Positions 19,563 through 28,215 of a DNA stretch of 64,000 nucleotides are shown here, one piece after another. Position 1 is the first letter of the stretch. Each line of letters begins with the position of its first letter. The position numbers and the translations under genes are program-made. Source of the stretch: CAXXOK01 sp963675925 (lineage in GTDB: Bacteria > Bacillota > Clostridia > Christensenellales > Aristaeellaceae); the NCBI GenBank assembly GCA_963675925.2, contig CAXXIB010000006.1:161796-225795 (forward strand), given 5' to 3'. Under the pieces are notes generated by a model that was not told the origin of the DNA, ran no database searches, and worked only from the letters and a program-made list of their open reading frames with translations.

Positions 19563-20063
19563 ATGAAACTGGATGTAACCCAAGCGCTTCGCAGGCCAGG
19601 GGAATCGTTCCCGTTCAAGGCGGAGGTCAGTATTTCACCGCAAGAGGTGGGTACAGATCAGATCAATTTCGAACCTGTTTCGTTGACTGGCACCTATTCT
19701 GCGATGGACGGCACGATAGAGCTCAATGGTGCGCTGCAGACCACAGTGCACGCCACTTGTGCCATGTGCCTGAAAAGCGTGGATCACCCGATGGACATCG
19801 ACTTTCGGGAGAATTTCCGCAAAGACGCCGTGGAGACCGAAGACGAAGCCTTCCATTATGAAGGCAACGAGGTTTCCCTTGACCAGATGACCCTGACGCT
19901 TCTTATGCTCAACATCCCCATGCGCTTTCTGTGCCGGGATGATTGTACGGGCAGCGAAGTGCTCAAACCCTATCAGATGAATTCCAAGAGCTCATGCCAA
20001 GAGGACACACAACGTCCCTTTGAAGCATTGAAGCGATTGCTTGAAGAGGACGAGGAGGTGTAA
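19563..20063 (+). CDS. YceD/DUF177 family protein (23S rRNA accumulation factor homologue)
   Basis: A 166-residue cytoplasmic protein of the DUF177 family; in other bacteria a member is needed for normal 23S rRNA accumulation. It contains cysteine pairs CAMC and CRDDC in the order seen in the family. Start ATG at 19563 follows GAGGAGG. The neighbourhood supports the call: as in many bacteria it sits immediately upstream of rpmF (four-base gap). The exact biochemical role is unknown. Confidence 0.88.
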   Translation: MKLDVTQALRRPGESFPFKAEVSISPQEVGTDQINFEPVSLTGTYSAMDGTIELNGALQTTVHATCAMCLKSVDHPMDIDFRENFRKDAVETEDEAFHYEGNEVSLDQMTLTLLMLNIPMRFLCRDDCTGSEVLKPYQMNSKSSCQEDTQRPFEALKRLLEEDEEV

Positions 20064-20067
20064 GAAC

Positions 20068-20271
20068 ATGGCTCTGCCAAAAGGTAAAGTCTCGCGCGCT
20101 CGTGGCCGCCGTCGCCGCACCCACTGGAAGCTCACACTGCCCGGCATCGTGGAATGCCCGCAATGCCACCAGAAAAAGCTCGCACACCGTGTATGCAAAA
20201 ACTGCGGCACCTACAACGGCACGCAGGTTATCGACATGACCGAAGATCAGGGAAACAAAGACGAGGAGTAA
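20068..20271 (+). CDS. rpmF: Large ribosomal subunit protein bL32
   Basis: A 67-residue basic ribosomal protein. It begins ALPKGKVSRARGRRRR and retains the zinc-binding type, with cysteine pairs CPQC and CKNC, so it is the C+ paralogue. Start ATG at 20068 lies behind GAGGAGG at 20052-20058, within the end of the DUF177 gene. Confidence 0.96.
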   Translation: MALPKGKVSRARGRRRRTHWKLTLPGIVECPQCHQKKLAHRVCKNCGTYNGTQVIDMTEDQGNKDEE

Positions 20272-20289
20272 CTATACGCCTCGGTTTAC

Positions 20290-20521
20290 CCTTGGAACGG
20301 GAGGAGTACGCACTCCGTCCGGCAGAGAGAACGGCCCTTAGGCTGGAAGGCTGTTTCGGAGATGGCAGTGCGGAAAGTCGCCCGGGAGGGTGCGCAATGA
20401 ACGGCTTAGCCGCTAGTTTCGCCGGGTACGCCCGCTATAGCGTATTGAGGCGACGGGCAACCGTCGTAAAGCAAGGTGGTACCACGGAGCTGCTCCGTCC
20501 TTCGGACGTAGCGGCTTTTTT
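20290..20521 (+). ncRNA. T-box leader, valine-type, controlling valS
   Basis: The region upstream of valS has the T-box riboswitch architecture. Near the 5' end are GGGAGGAGTACGCA and CAGAGAG, typical of stem I; the T-box sequence AAGGTGGTACCACG is at 20473-20486; a terminator stem of 12 bp with one mismatch (20489-20500 with 20504-20515) is followed by seven T residues. The candidate specifier triplet is GTC (valine) at 20377-20379, in the context GAAAGTCGCCCGGGAG, which aligns with the tyrosine T-box specifier region of this window. Uncharged tRNA-Val would stabilise the antiterminator and allow transcription of the small membrane gene and valS. Confidence 0.88.
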
Positions 20522-20538
20522 ATATGGGAGGCACAAGC

Positions 20539-20733
20539 ATGGAGTATTGGCAGGGCGTAATGGCCCGGGTGAACATCGTAGGCTTGATTTTGGTGCTGGT
20601 CGGTGCGGGCATCTCTTTCGGTGCCAAAAAACTGGCCCCGCTTATGTTTAAAGAGCCGGATGCAAAAGTACTTCCGGTGAAATTTGCCGGACTGGCACTG
20701 GCGCTTGCGGGCGTACTGATTACATTGTTTTGA
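20539..20733 (+). CDS. Small two-helix membrane protein between T-box and valS
   Basis: A 64-residue hydrophobic protein with two predicted membrane segments (about residues 11-29 and 46-63) joined by a Lys/Pro-containing loop. The ATG at 20539 has a ribosome site GGGAGG at 20526-20531 and the stop lies 11 bases before valS. Codon use matches the neighbours. It is the first coding sequence behind the valine T-box, so it should be induced together with valS by valine-tRNA starvation. I recognise no family. Confidence 0.75.
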   Translation: MEYWQGVMARVNIVGLILVLVGAGISFGAKKLAPLMFKEPDAKVLPVKFAGLALALAGVLITLF

Positions 20734-20744
20734 GGTGAAAGAGT

Positions 20745-23387
20745 ATGAGTAAAGCATCGCACATGGAAACGGTCTACTCACCGGGCGAGATCGAAGGAAA
20801 AATTTACGAAACCTGGGAAAGCTCCGGCGCATTCCACGCCAAGCGTGTGGAAGGGAAGAAGCCTTTCACCATCGTTATGCCGCCGCCCAACATCACCGGG
20901 CAGCTGCACATGGGGCATGCGATGGATGTGCTCTTTCAGGATGTGCCGACCCGCTATCACCGCATGAACGGCAGGCCCACGCTGTGGCTGCCGGGTACCG
21001 ACCATGCATCCATTGCCACCGAGGTTAAAATCGTTGAGCAAATGCGCAAGGAAGGCCTCACCAAGGATGACATCGGCCGGGATGGGTTTTTAGAGCGCGC
21101 CTGGAAATGGAAGGAAGAGTACGGCGGCAAGATCAACCGTCAGCAGCGCCGTTTGGGCGCAAGCTGCGACTGGGAACGCGAGCGCTTTACCATGGATGAA
21201 GGCTGCAACAAGGCCGTGCGGACTGCCTTTGTGGACCTGTACAATAAAGGCTACATTTACCGGGGTAACCGGATTATCAACTGGTGCCCGGTGTGCTTGA
21301 CAGCGCTGTCAGATGCCGAGGTGGAATATGAGGAGCAAAACAGCCACCTGTGGCATATTCGCTATGCCGCTAAGGACGGGGGAGACGGCGTGGTCGTCGC
21401 AACCACCCGCCCGGAAACCATGCTGGGCGATACCGCAGTGGCGGTGCACCCCATGGACAAACGCTATCAGCATTTGATCGGGGAAACCGTGATTTTGCCC
21501 ATCGTAAACCGTGAAATTCCTGTGGTTGCCGACGAGTATGTGGACCAAACATTTGGTACCGGCGTGGTGAAAATTACGCCCGCCCACGACCCCAATGACT
21601 TTGAGGTCGCCAAGCGCCATGACCTGGAAGCCATTTTGGTCACCAATCCGGATGGTACCATGAACGACAAAGCCGGGAAGTATCAGGGCATACCGGAGAA
21701 GAAAGCCCGCCATATGATTGCTGACGAGCTAAAAGAACTCGGCGTTTTGGTCAAAGTGGAAGATTATAAGCACAATGTGGGGACCTGCTACCGCTGCCAC
21801 ACCACCGTGGACCCGATTACCAGCCTGCAGTGGTTTGTCAGCATGAAGCCGCTGGCGGAACCGGCCATTCAAGTGGTGCGCGAGGGCAAAACCAAGTTTG
21901 TGCCTGAACGCTTTTCCAAGATATACTTCAACTGGATGGAAAACATCCGCGATTGGTGCATCAGCCGGCAGCTATGGTGGGGACACCGGATTCCCGCCTG
22001 GTACTGCGACGATTGCGGTGAACTGATGGTGGCGTTTGACGCCCCGGAAGCTTGCACCAAGTGCGGGTCTGTCAATATGCATCAGGATGAGGATGTGCTC
22101 GACACCTGGTTTTCCTCTGGGCTTTGGCCATTCTCCACGCTGGGCTGGCCGGATGAAACCGAAGACCTGAAATACTTCTATCCCACATCCATGCTGGAAA
22201 CAGGATATGACATCATTTTCTTCTGGGTAGCACGCATGATCTTTTCCGGCATCGCGGAAATGGGAGAAACCCCGTTTGAAACCGTGCTGATTCACGGTCT
22301 GGTGCGCGATGCACAAGGCCGTAAGATGTCCAAAAGCCTCGGCAACGGCGTGGATCCGCTGGAGATTATCGATAAGTACGGCGCGGATGCCCTGCGCTTT
22401 TCGCTGGCCATGGGCATCAGCCCCGGCAACGACACCCGCTATATGGACGAAAAAACCGAATCGGCGCGCAACTTCGTAAACAAAGTATGGAACGCCAGCC
22501 GTTTTGTACTGATGAATATGGAGACCCGCGAGGAGATTGACCCCGCGCAGCTGACCCTGCCCGACCAGTGGATACTCTCGCGTCTGCAAACGGCGATTGC
22601 CGAGGTGAGTAAACACATTGAAGACTGCGATTTCGGCATGGCTGCCGGAAAACTGTACGATTTTACCTGGTCGGAGTTCTGTGACTGGTATATTGAGCTG
22701 TCCAAAGGCCGCCTGATGGGCGAGGATGCGGAGCAGAAGCGCAATGTACGTGCAGTGCTCTACACGGTGCTGGAGAGCATTTTAAAGCTTCTACACCCCT
22801 TTATCCCGTATGTCACGGAAGAGGTCTACGGCTATCTGCCGGATTCCAAGGGCCTGTTGATTACGGCATCCTGGCCGAAGCTGCAAAGCGAATATGCGTT
22901 TACGACTGAAGCCAAGCAGATGGAAGGCATCATGGATATCATTCGCACCATCCGCAACCTGCGCGCCGAAATGAAAGTGGAGCACGGCAAGCGTACGCGT
23001 ATTAAGCTTATTCCTCAGGCAGGCTGGGAGGATGTGCTTTCCATAGTCGAGCCCTACTTGCAGCGGCTGGCCGGTGCCAGCAGCGTAAGCATCGGCGCAG
23101 CCAATGATACCGAGACGGAGAAAACCGTATCGGCCGTGTGCGTGCCCGCGGAAATCCGTATTCCCCTTGGAGAGCTGGTAGATTTCAAAAAAGAGCTGGC
23201 CCGCCTGAACAAAGAAAAAGATAATCTGGTCAATGAAATCAGCCGTTCTAATGCAAAATTGAACAACGAGGGCTTTATAAAGAAGGCCCCGGCAGAACTG
23301 GTGGAGAAGGAAAAAGAAAAGATTGTCGTCAACCAGGGGATGCTGGAGAACGTAAGCAAGCGCATTGCAGAACTACAGGAAAATTAG
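20745..23387 (+). CDS. valS: Valyl-tRNA synthetase
   Basis: Charges tRNA-Val with valine. The 880-residue class I enzyme has the HIGH-type motif HMGH at residues 55-58, the KMSKS motif at residues 527-531, an editing (CP1) domain between them (for example DTAVAVHPMD), the anticodon-binding helical domain, and the C-terminal coiled-coil arm (EKDNLVNEISRSNAKLNN) that is specific to ValRS. A zinc-type Cys cluster (CDDCGELM with later CTKCGS) is near residue 425. Expression is likely set by the upstream T-box. Its stop codon overlaps or abuts rsmH. Confidence 0.98.
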   Translation: MSKASHMETVYSPGEIEGKIYETWESSGAFHAKRVEGKKPFTIVMPPPNITGQLHMGHAMDVLFQDVPTRYHRMNGRPTLWLPGTDHASIATEVKIVEQMRKEGLTKDDIGRDGFLERAWKWKEEYGGKINRQQRRLGASCDWERERFTMDEGCNKAVRTAFVDLYNKGYIYRGNRIINWCPVCLTALSDAEVEYEEQNSHLWHIRYAAKDGGDGVVVATTRPETMLGDTAVAVHPMDKRYQHLIGETVILPIVNREIPVVADEYVDQTFGTGVVKITPAHDPNDFEVAKRHDLEAILVTNPDGTMNDKAGKYQGIPEKKARHMIADELKELGVLVKVEDYKHNVGTCYRCHTTVDPITSLQWFVSMKPLAEPAIQVVREGKTKFVPERFSKIYFNWMENIRDWCISRQLWWGHRIPAWYCDDCGELMVAFDAPEACTKCGSVNMHQDEDVLDTWFSSGLWPFSTLGWPDETEDLKYFYPTSMLETGYDIIFFWVARMIFSGIAEMGETPFETVLIHGLVRDAQGRKMSKSLGNGVDPLEIIDKYGADALRFSLAMGISPGNDTRYMDEKTESARNFVNKVWNASRFVLMNMETREEIDPAQLTLPDQWILSRLQTAIAEVSKHIEDCDFGMAAGKLYDFTWSEFCDWYIELSKGRLMGEDAEQKRNVRAVLYTVLESILKLLHPFIPYVTEEVYGYLPDSKGLLITASWPKLQSEYAFTTEAKQMEGIMDIIRTIRNLRAEMKVEHGKRTRIKLIPQAGWEDVLSIVEPYLQRLAGASSVSIGAANDTETEKTVSAVCVPAEIRIPLGELVDFKKELARLNKEKDNLVNEISRSNAKLNNEGFIKKAPAELVEKEKEKIVVNQGMLENVSKRIAELQEN

Positions 23388-23389
23388 TG

Positions 23390-24328
23390 ATGTCTACAAA
23401 GCCGGTCTACCATTTGCCTGTTCTGTTCCATGAAGTGATGGAATGGATGCGCCCGCAGCAAGGCGGCGTGTATTTGGATTGCACGCTGGGCGGCGGCGGC
23501 CATACGGCGGGTATTTTGGAGGCATGCGGGGGCAAGGCGGAGGTGTACGGCATCGACCGTGACCCCGATGCCATTGCCGAAGCCAACGAGCGCTTGAAGA
23601 GCTTTACGGGCTTTCATGCGATACGAGGCAACTTTCACGATATGGCGGCCATGAACCTGCCGCCGCTGGACGGTATACTGATCGACCTGGGTGTGTCCAG
23701 CCATCAGTTGGACACGCCGGAGCGCGGATTTAGCTACCATGAGGATGCGCCGCTGGATATGCGCATGGACCCATCGCAGGAGATCACAGCCGAAAACTAT
23801 CTGCAAACCGTATCCGTGAAGGAGTTCACACGTGTTTTGCAGCAGTACGGCGAGGAAAAGTGGGCCGCACGCATTGCGAATATACTCGATGAAAAACGCA
23901 AACAAAGTCCCATCAAGACCACGCTGGATCTGGTAGCCGTGGTGGATGCGGCCATCCCCAAAGCCGTACGCCGCCGCGACGACAGCCACCCGGCCCGCCG
24001 CACGTTCCAGGCGGTACGGATTGCCGTCAACGATGAGCTTTTACCGCTGGAAAAGGCCCTGCAGGATGCGGTTAGCCTGCTGAAAAACGGGGGACGTTTG
24101 CTGGTTATCACCTTCCACTCGCTGGAAGACCGGATTGTGAAAAAAACCCTGAGAACCATGCAGAACCCCTGCATTTGCCCGCCCAAAGCCCCAATCTGCA
24201 CCTGTGGCAGAACGCCGATTGGCAAGGTGCTTGGTGGCGGGGTGATTGCGCCAAGCCAGCAGGAAATTGCAGAGAACTCCCGTGCTCGCAGCGCAAAGCT
24301 GCGTGTGTTTGAAAAAAGGGGGACATGA
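23390..24328 (+). CDS. rsmH: 16S rRNA (cytosine1402-N4)-methyltransferase
   Basis: A 312-residue SAM-dependent enzyme (MraW family). Visible are the N-terminal HLPVLFHEVMEWM, the SAM-binding CTLGGGGHTAGIL followed by YGIDRDPDAI, DLGVSSHQLD and the C-terminal ITFHSLEDRIVKK. A GTG at 23387 could add one residue. Unusually for the family it is not part of a dcw/mra cell-wall cluster but follows valS and precedes rsmI, which methylates the same 16S residue (C1402) at the 2'-O position, so the pair completing m4Cm1402 is cotranscribed. Confidence 0.96.
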   Translation: MSTKPVYHLPVLFHEVMEWMRPQQGGVYLDCTLGGGGHTAGILEACGGKAEVYGIDRDPDAIAEANERLKSFTGFHAIRGNFHDMAAMNLPPLDGILIDLGVSSHQLDTPERGFSYHEDAPLDMRMDPSQEITAENYLQTVSVKEFTRVLQQYGEEKWAARIANILDEKRKQSPIKTTLDLVAVVDAAIPKAVRRRDDSHPARRTFQAVRIAVNDELLPLEKALQDAVSLLKNGGRLLVITFHSLEDRIVKKTLRTMQNPCICPPKAPICTCGRTPIGKVLGGGVIAPSQQEIAENSRARSAKLRVFEKRGT

Positions 24329-24329
24329 T

Positions 24330-25175
24330 ATGCCTACGCTGTACGTGGTCGCAACGCCGATCGGAAATCTGAGCGACATGACACCCCGGGCAATCGAAAC
24401 ACTGCGCAGCGTTGCGCTTATCGCGGCAGAAGATACCCGCGTAACGCGCAGGCTGCTTTCCGCGTTTACCATTCATACACCGTTGACCAGTTGCCACGAG
24501 CACAACGAAGCGGGCAAGGCACAGGCGATTGTGGCGCGCATGGTCAGCGAAGATATTGACGTTGCCCTGACCACCGATGCGGGGACGCCCTGCATTAGCG
24601 ATCCGGGCAGCATATTGGTTGATCTCGCTATTCAAAACGACATCAACGTGATTGCGATTCCGGGTGCCAGCGCGATTATTGCAGCGCTCAGCATTAGCGG
24701 AATGGCGCTGGATGAATTTACGTTTTACGGCTTTCTGCCGCGCCAAAAAAGCGCGCTGAAAGAAAAGCTGATGGATATGGCAAAGCATTCCGCCATTGCC
24801 GTTGTATACGAATCACCTTACCGTGTGATCGAACTGGTAGAGACGATTGCGGCGGTGCTTCCCAATACCTTGTGTTCGGTCAGCTGCGATCTGACGAAAA
24901 AGTTTGAGCTGACCCTGCACGGCACGGTGACCGAAATCTGTGAAACCCTGAAAAACAATCCCAAAGCAGATAAGGGCGAATATTGCCTGGTATTGAAGTG
25001 GCAGGATACGCTTGAAGAACCGGTCAAAGAAGCAGCATCGCTGGAAGCAATGCTGCTGGATTGTGTTTTGCAAGGCCTGACCATGCGCGAAGGCGTGGAA
25101 AAACTTGTATCGCAGGGAGAACGGAAAAATGGGGTCTACGCAGCCAGCCTGCGCCTGAAAGAACTACTGAAATAA
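24330..25175 (+). CDS. rsmI: 16S rRNA (cytidine1402-2'-O)-methyltransferase
   Basis: A 281-residue tetrapyrrole-methylase-fold enzyme. The N-terminal signature TLYVVATPIGNLSDMTPRA and the AEDTRVTRRLL and TDAGTPCISDPG segments are diagnostic for RsmI. The ATG at 24330 is chosen because AAAGGGGG precedes it; an earlier in-frame start would run into rsmH. It ends the rightward operon and converges on birA. Confidence 0.95.
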   Translation: MPTLYVVATPIGNLSDMTPRAIETLRSVALIAAEDTRVTRRLLSAFTIHTPLTSCHEHNEAGKAQAIVARMVSEDIDVALTTDAGTPCISDPGSILVDLAIQNDINVIAIPGASAIIAALSISGMALDEFTFYGFLPRQKSALKEKLMDMAKHSAIAVVYESPYRVIELVETIAAVLPNTLCSVSCDLTKKFELTLHGTVTEICETLKNNPKADKGEYCLVLKWQDTLEEPVKEAASLEAMLLDCVLQGLTMREGVEKLVSQGERKNGVYAASLRLKELLK

Positions 25176-25189
25176 AACCATCGGATGGA

Positions 25190-26128
25190 TTATATTAGCT
25201 TAGCCTCGCCACTGTGCAAGGTACGGACTTCGCCTGAATCCAGCTGAACGATCAGTCCGCCGAGTGGGTCGATGCCGGTCGCGGTCGCGGCGAAGAGGTC
25301 ATCCCCAACGGTGCACTGCACGCGGTGGCCGATGGTCAGCGAACGTGCGCGGTATTCATCCAAAAAGCCATCGCCGATCGTCTCGTATTGCAATAGACTA
25401 TTGGCAATATGGGCTGCCAGTTCATTGCGGATGGGTTTGCCCGGAGCAACAAAGCCGACGATATCCTGTAGTTCGGCTGGCACTTCGCAGGGCGTGATAT
25501 TGATGCCGATACCGATGAAGACCGTTTCAATCAAGCCGCTTTCCAGGCTGGTGCTGGCCTCGGTAAGGATGCCACACACCTTTTTCCCGTCCATAAACAC
25601 ATCGTTAACCCATTTAATGCGCGCTTGCTTCCCGGTCAGCGCTTCAATCGCCTGGCATACACAGACGGCCGTATAGGCCGTGATGTTGGGTGCGGTCTCC
25701 ACAGCGCAGGACAGGGGAAACGAAAGCGTAAGATACAGCCCCGTACCTTGCGGGGAGAAAAACTGCCGTCCGCGCCTGCCGCGGCCGGCAGTTTGCATAT
25801 CTGCGGCGATCAGAAAGCACTTTTCGCCATCCGCGAAGCGGCGTTTGGCTTCACTTAGGGTCGAATCGACCGTATCATACGCATATACGGGTACATCCTG
25901 TGTTATCAGCGCGGCTATTGCCGCCTGCGACAGATGATCGTCGTCTGCCGACAGCTGATAGCCCCGATTGGTTGCGGAGCTGATGGAATAGCCCTGTGCT
26001 TTCAGTTCGCCGATGGCTTTCCACACAGCGGTGCGAGAGACTGAAAACTGTTTTGCCAGCGCCTGGCCGGATAGCGCTGTACCACGGTTTTCCTCTAAAG
26101 CGTTCAGCAGCTTGTCTTTCAGTGTCAT
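25190..26128 (-). CDS. birA: Bifunctional biotin ligase and biotin operon repressor
   Basis: A 312-residue group II BirA. An N-terminal winged helix (FSVSRTAVWKAIGELKAQGYSI, about residues 28-50) precedes the ligase domain with the biotinyl-AMP loop TAGRGRRGRQF near residues 112-122 and the KWVNDVFMDGKKVCGIL segment. A small SH3-like C-terminal domain follows. The protein should biotinylate carboxylase subunits and may repress biotin genes, none of which are in the window. It lies four bases after the methyltransferase gene and is the last gene of a leftward operon. Confidence 0.95.
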   Translation of the reverse strand: MTLKDKLLNALEENRGTALSGQALAKQFSVSRTAVWKAIGELKAQGYSISSATNRGYQLSADDDHLSQAAIAALITQDVPVYAYDTVDSTLSEAKRRFADGEKCFLIAADMQTAGRGRRGRQFFSPQGTGLYLTLSFPLSCAVETAPNITAYTAVCVCQAIEALTGKQARIKWVNDVFMDGKKVCGILTEASTSLESGLIETVFIGIGINITPCEVPAELQDIVGFVAPGKPIRNELAAHIANSLLQYETIGDGFLDEYRARSLTIGHRVQCTVGDDLFAATATGIDPLGGLIVQLDSGEVRTLHSGEAKLI

Positions 26129-26131
26129 GCG

Positions 26132-27511
26132 CTATTCCTCACTGCCCAGTTCCAGACACGCGACATTTTCCACGCCGCCGGCATAGCAGAACATATCCAC
26201 AGGTTGACAGGCCGTCATACGGTAGCCGCCTGGCGAAAGCTTGGCGATATCACGCGCCTGGGTGGGAGCGTGGCAGCTGATATAGACGATGCGCTTGGGT
26301 TTGGCTTCCAGCAGCGCATCGATGACAGGCTGTTCCACGCCTTTGCGGGGCGGGTCGAGCACGACCACATCGGGGCGCAGGCCATCTGCGACCAACTGTG
26401 GTAGCACATCTTCCACCGCGCCGGTCATGAACTCCGCATTTGAGATAGCATTGTTTTTGGCGTTTGCAATTGCACTTTTCACCGCCTGGGGGACGATCTC
26501 CAAGCCGATAACGTGCTTACACTGCCGGGCCATGCAAAGCGATACCGTACCCACCCCGGCATACGCATCAACCACGGTATCCGCAGCGGAAAGCTTGGCA
26601 AAGTCGATAGCCGTTTGGTACAGCACTTCAGTTTGCGCAGGATTGACCTGGAAGAACGAAAGGGGTGTAATATCAAACTGCAATTCTAACAACGATTCCG
26701 TTATCGCGTCCACGCCGTACAGCTTGCGGCTGCCAGCCCCCAGAATCGCGTTGCCTTTTTGTTTATTTGCATTGATGTGCAGCCCTTTACAGTGCGGCTC
26801 GTGTTCCAAGAGCAGCTGTACCAGCGCGTCTTTGGCCGGCAAAGTATCCGCAGTGGCGACCAAAATCACCAGTACATCCCCTTGGCGATTTTGCCGCACC
26901 ACCACATGGCGCAAAAAGCCGGTGTGTGTCCGTTCGTCATAGGGTGCGATTTTGGTATCAAGCATCCACTGCTTTACGGCTTTTAGCACACCGGTAAGGC
27001 TATGCAGTGTAATGGGGCAATCGCTAATCGACACCAGATCGTGCGAGCGTTTGCGGTAGAACCCCAGAATGGGTGCTTGCTGACTGCCGCCCAATGGCAG
27101 GCTTGCTTTGTTGCGGCAATGGATCGGACTCTTGGCCGGGAGCACTGCTGGTACATCATTTTCCTGCAATGCAAGGCCGCCGACCCGCGATAAACTATCA
27201 AACACATGCTGGCGTTTGGCCGATAGGGTCAGTTCGTAGCGCATGTGCTGTCCGCTGCAGCCGCCACAGCGATCGTATACCGGGCAAAACGGCTCGGCGC
27301 GATCCGGCGATGCGCTAAGCAACGTTTCAATTCTGGCAAAGGCATAGTTTGGTTGCACCTTCAGCACCCTGGCGTCAATGGTTTCACCGGGCAGCACGCC
27401 GGGTACAAATAGGGTAAGGCCCTCAAAGCGACATACGCCTTCCAGATCGGCACCTAAGCGCTCGCAGGTCAGGCGTATGATTTGGTTTTTCTGGAGGATT
27501 TTATCTGCCAT
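26132..27511 (-). CDS. rlmD: 23S rRNA (uracil-5-)-methyltransferase, RlmD type
   Basis: A 459-residue TrmA/RlmD-family enzyme that makes 5-methyluridine in RNA. An N-terminal TRAM domain spans about residues 1-60, followed by the iron-sulfur cluster motif (CPVYDRCGGCSGQ with a further Cys upstream). The SAM-binding VDAYAGVGTVSLCMA, the catalytic LDPPRKG and YISCHAPTQARD with the nucleophilic Cys, and the terminal NVACLEL with the base Glu are all present. Firmicutes carry several paralogues, so the exact uridine target is not certain. Confidence 0.92.
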   Translation of the reverse strand: MADKILQKNQIIRLTCERLGADLEGVCRFEGLTLFVPGVLPGETIDARVLKVQPNYAFARIETLLSASPDRAEPFCPVYDRCGGCSGQHMRYELTLSAKRQHVFDSLSRVGGLALQENDVPAVLPAKSPIHCRNKASLPLGGSQQAPILGFYRKRSHDLVSISDCPITLHSLTGVLKAVKQWMLDTKIAPYDERTHTGFLRHVVVRQNRQGDVLVILVATADTLPAKDALVQLLLEHEPHCKGLHINANKQKGNAILGAGSRKLYGVDAITESLLELQFDITPLSFFQVNPAQTEVLYQTAIDFAKLSAADTVVDAYAGVGTVSLCMARQCKHVIGLEIVPQAVKSAIANAKNNAISNAEFMTGAVEDVLPQLVADGLRPDVVVLDPPRKGVEQPVIDALLEAKPKRIVYISCHAPTQARDIAKLSPGGYRMTACQPVDMFCYAGGVENVACLELGSEE

Positions 27512-27512
27512 C

Positions 27513-27821
27513 TTAAACCTCTAATAGGGGATTGCGTTTTTTCTTCTGGGTTTCCGGCGCGATGAAGGAAATCTCCAGTCTGTCAAACGGGATGGCGTCC
27601 AGAAAATGATCCGCCGTAAAACGAGTCAGTGAAAACTCCTGCCAATCCTTCTGGTGCCGGGGCAGCCAAACGGGCATGCTTAAATCCAGCAGATGCATGG
27701 CTTCGCGCAGGGCAAGCTCGGGTTGTTCAAAATCACAGGGCACGGTCAGGTCGCCCTTGGCACGATTGGCTTTCATCAGCCGCAGCCACATCCGCCCCTG
27801 TTGGTCGTCCTGCGTGCTCAA
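27513..27821 (-). CDS. Small hypothetical protein in the birA operon
   Basis: A 102-residue soluble protein with no recognised domain. Its central part (LDLSMPVWLPRHQKDWQEFSLTRF) and the C-terminal AIPFDRLEISFIAP look well structured. It begins in a four-base overlap with the preceding Dabb gene and ends one base before the methyltransferase start, so translation is coupled within the operon. No function is assigned. Confidence 0.75.
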   Translation of the reverse strand: MSTQDDQQGRMWLRLMKANRAKGDLTVPCDFEQPELALREAMHLLDLSMPVWLPRHQKDWQEFSLTRFTADHFLDAIPFDRLEISFIAPETQKKKRNPLLEV

Positions 27822-28108
27822 ATTGCGTCCACCTCAAAATCTGCGGCGACAGAGCGTTCCATCACGCTGTGCATATGCTGTTTCACCGGCAGGTGTACAG
27901 GATGATCGTTATAGGCAGCCAGTGCCTCGCGGCTTTCCAGTACAGTATGCAGGCAAATGTCGCAGCTGCGCGGGCTGCGGGTGACATCCGGGGCGGCCTC
28001 CACCTTTAACACGCCGGGAATCTTACCTTGCATGGAGTTTAAAATCCGCACGGACTCCTCGATGGCGGATGCATCTTTCAGCCAGAACATGACGATATGC
28101 CGTATCAT
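27818..28108 (-). CDS. Dabb (stress-responsive A/B barrel) family protein
   Basis: A 96-residue ferredoxin-like barrel protein. Family sequences are the start MIRHIVMFWLKD, the IPGVLKVEAAPDV segment and YNDHPVHLPVKQHM with the conserved His near the end. These small dimers have varied roles, so no reaction is inferred. The ATG at 28108 is chosen because GGAGG lies 9-13 bases upstream; a longer frame extends to 28183 but has no ribosome site. It is the first gene of a leftward operon with the small protein, rlmD and birA. Confidence 0.88.
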   Translation of the reverse strand: MIRHIVMFWLKDASAIEESVRILNSMQGKIPGVLKVEAAPDVTRSPRSCDICLHTVLESREALAAYNDHPVHLPVKQHMHSVMERSVAADFEVDAI

Positions 28109-28215
28109 TGAAAACCCTCCTACTTTTATGCACTCATTATACCGTGGAACCCTGCGCTTGTCGACATCACTTGTCCCAATCAACTACCGATATAATCAGA
28201 AAGGGGAGGGTCACC

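Noticed and set aside
20154..20651. A 165-residue open frame across rpmF and the region before valS
   Set aside because: It overlaps rpmF out of frame and runs through the T-box leader and its terminator; the RNA structure explains the sequence.
26289..26942. A 217-residue plus-strand frame opposite rlmD
   Set aside because: Antisense shadow of a conserved enzyme, without ribosome site or recognisable domain.
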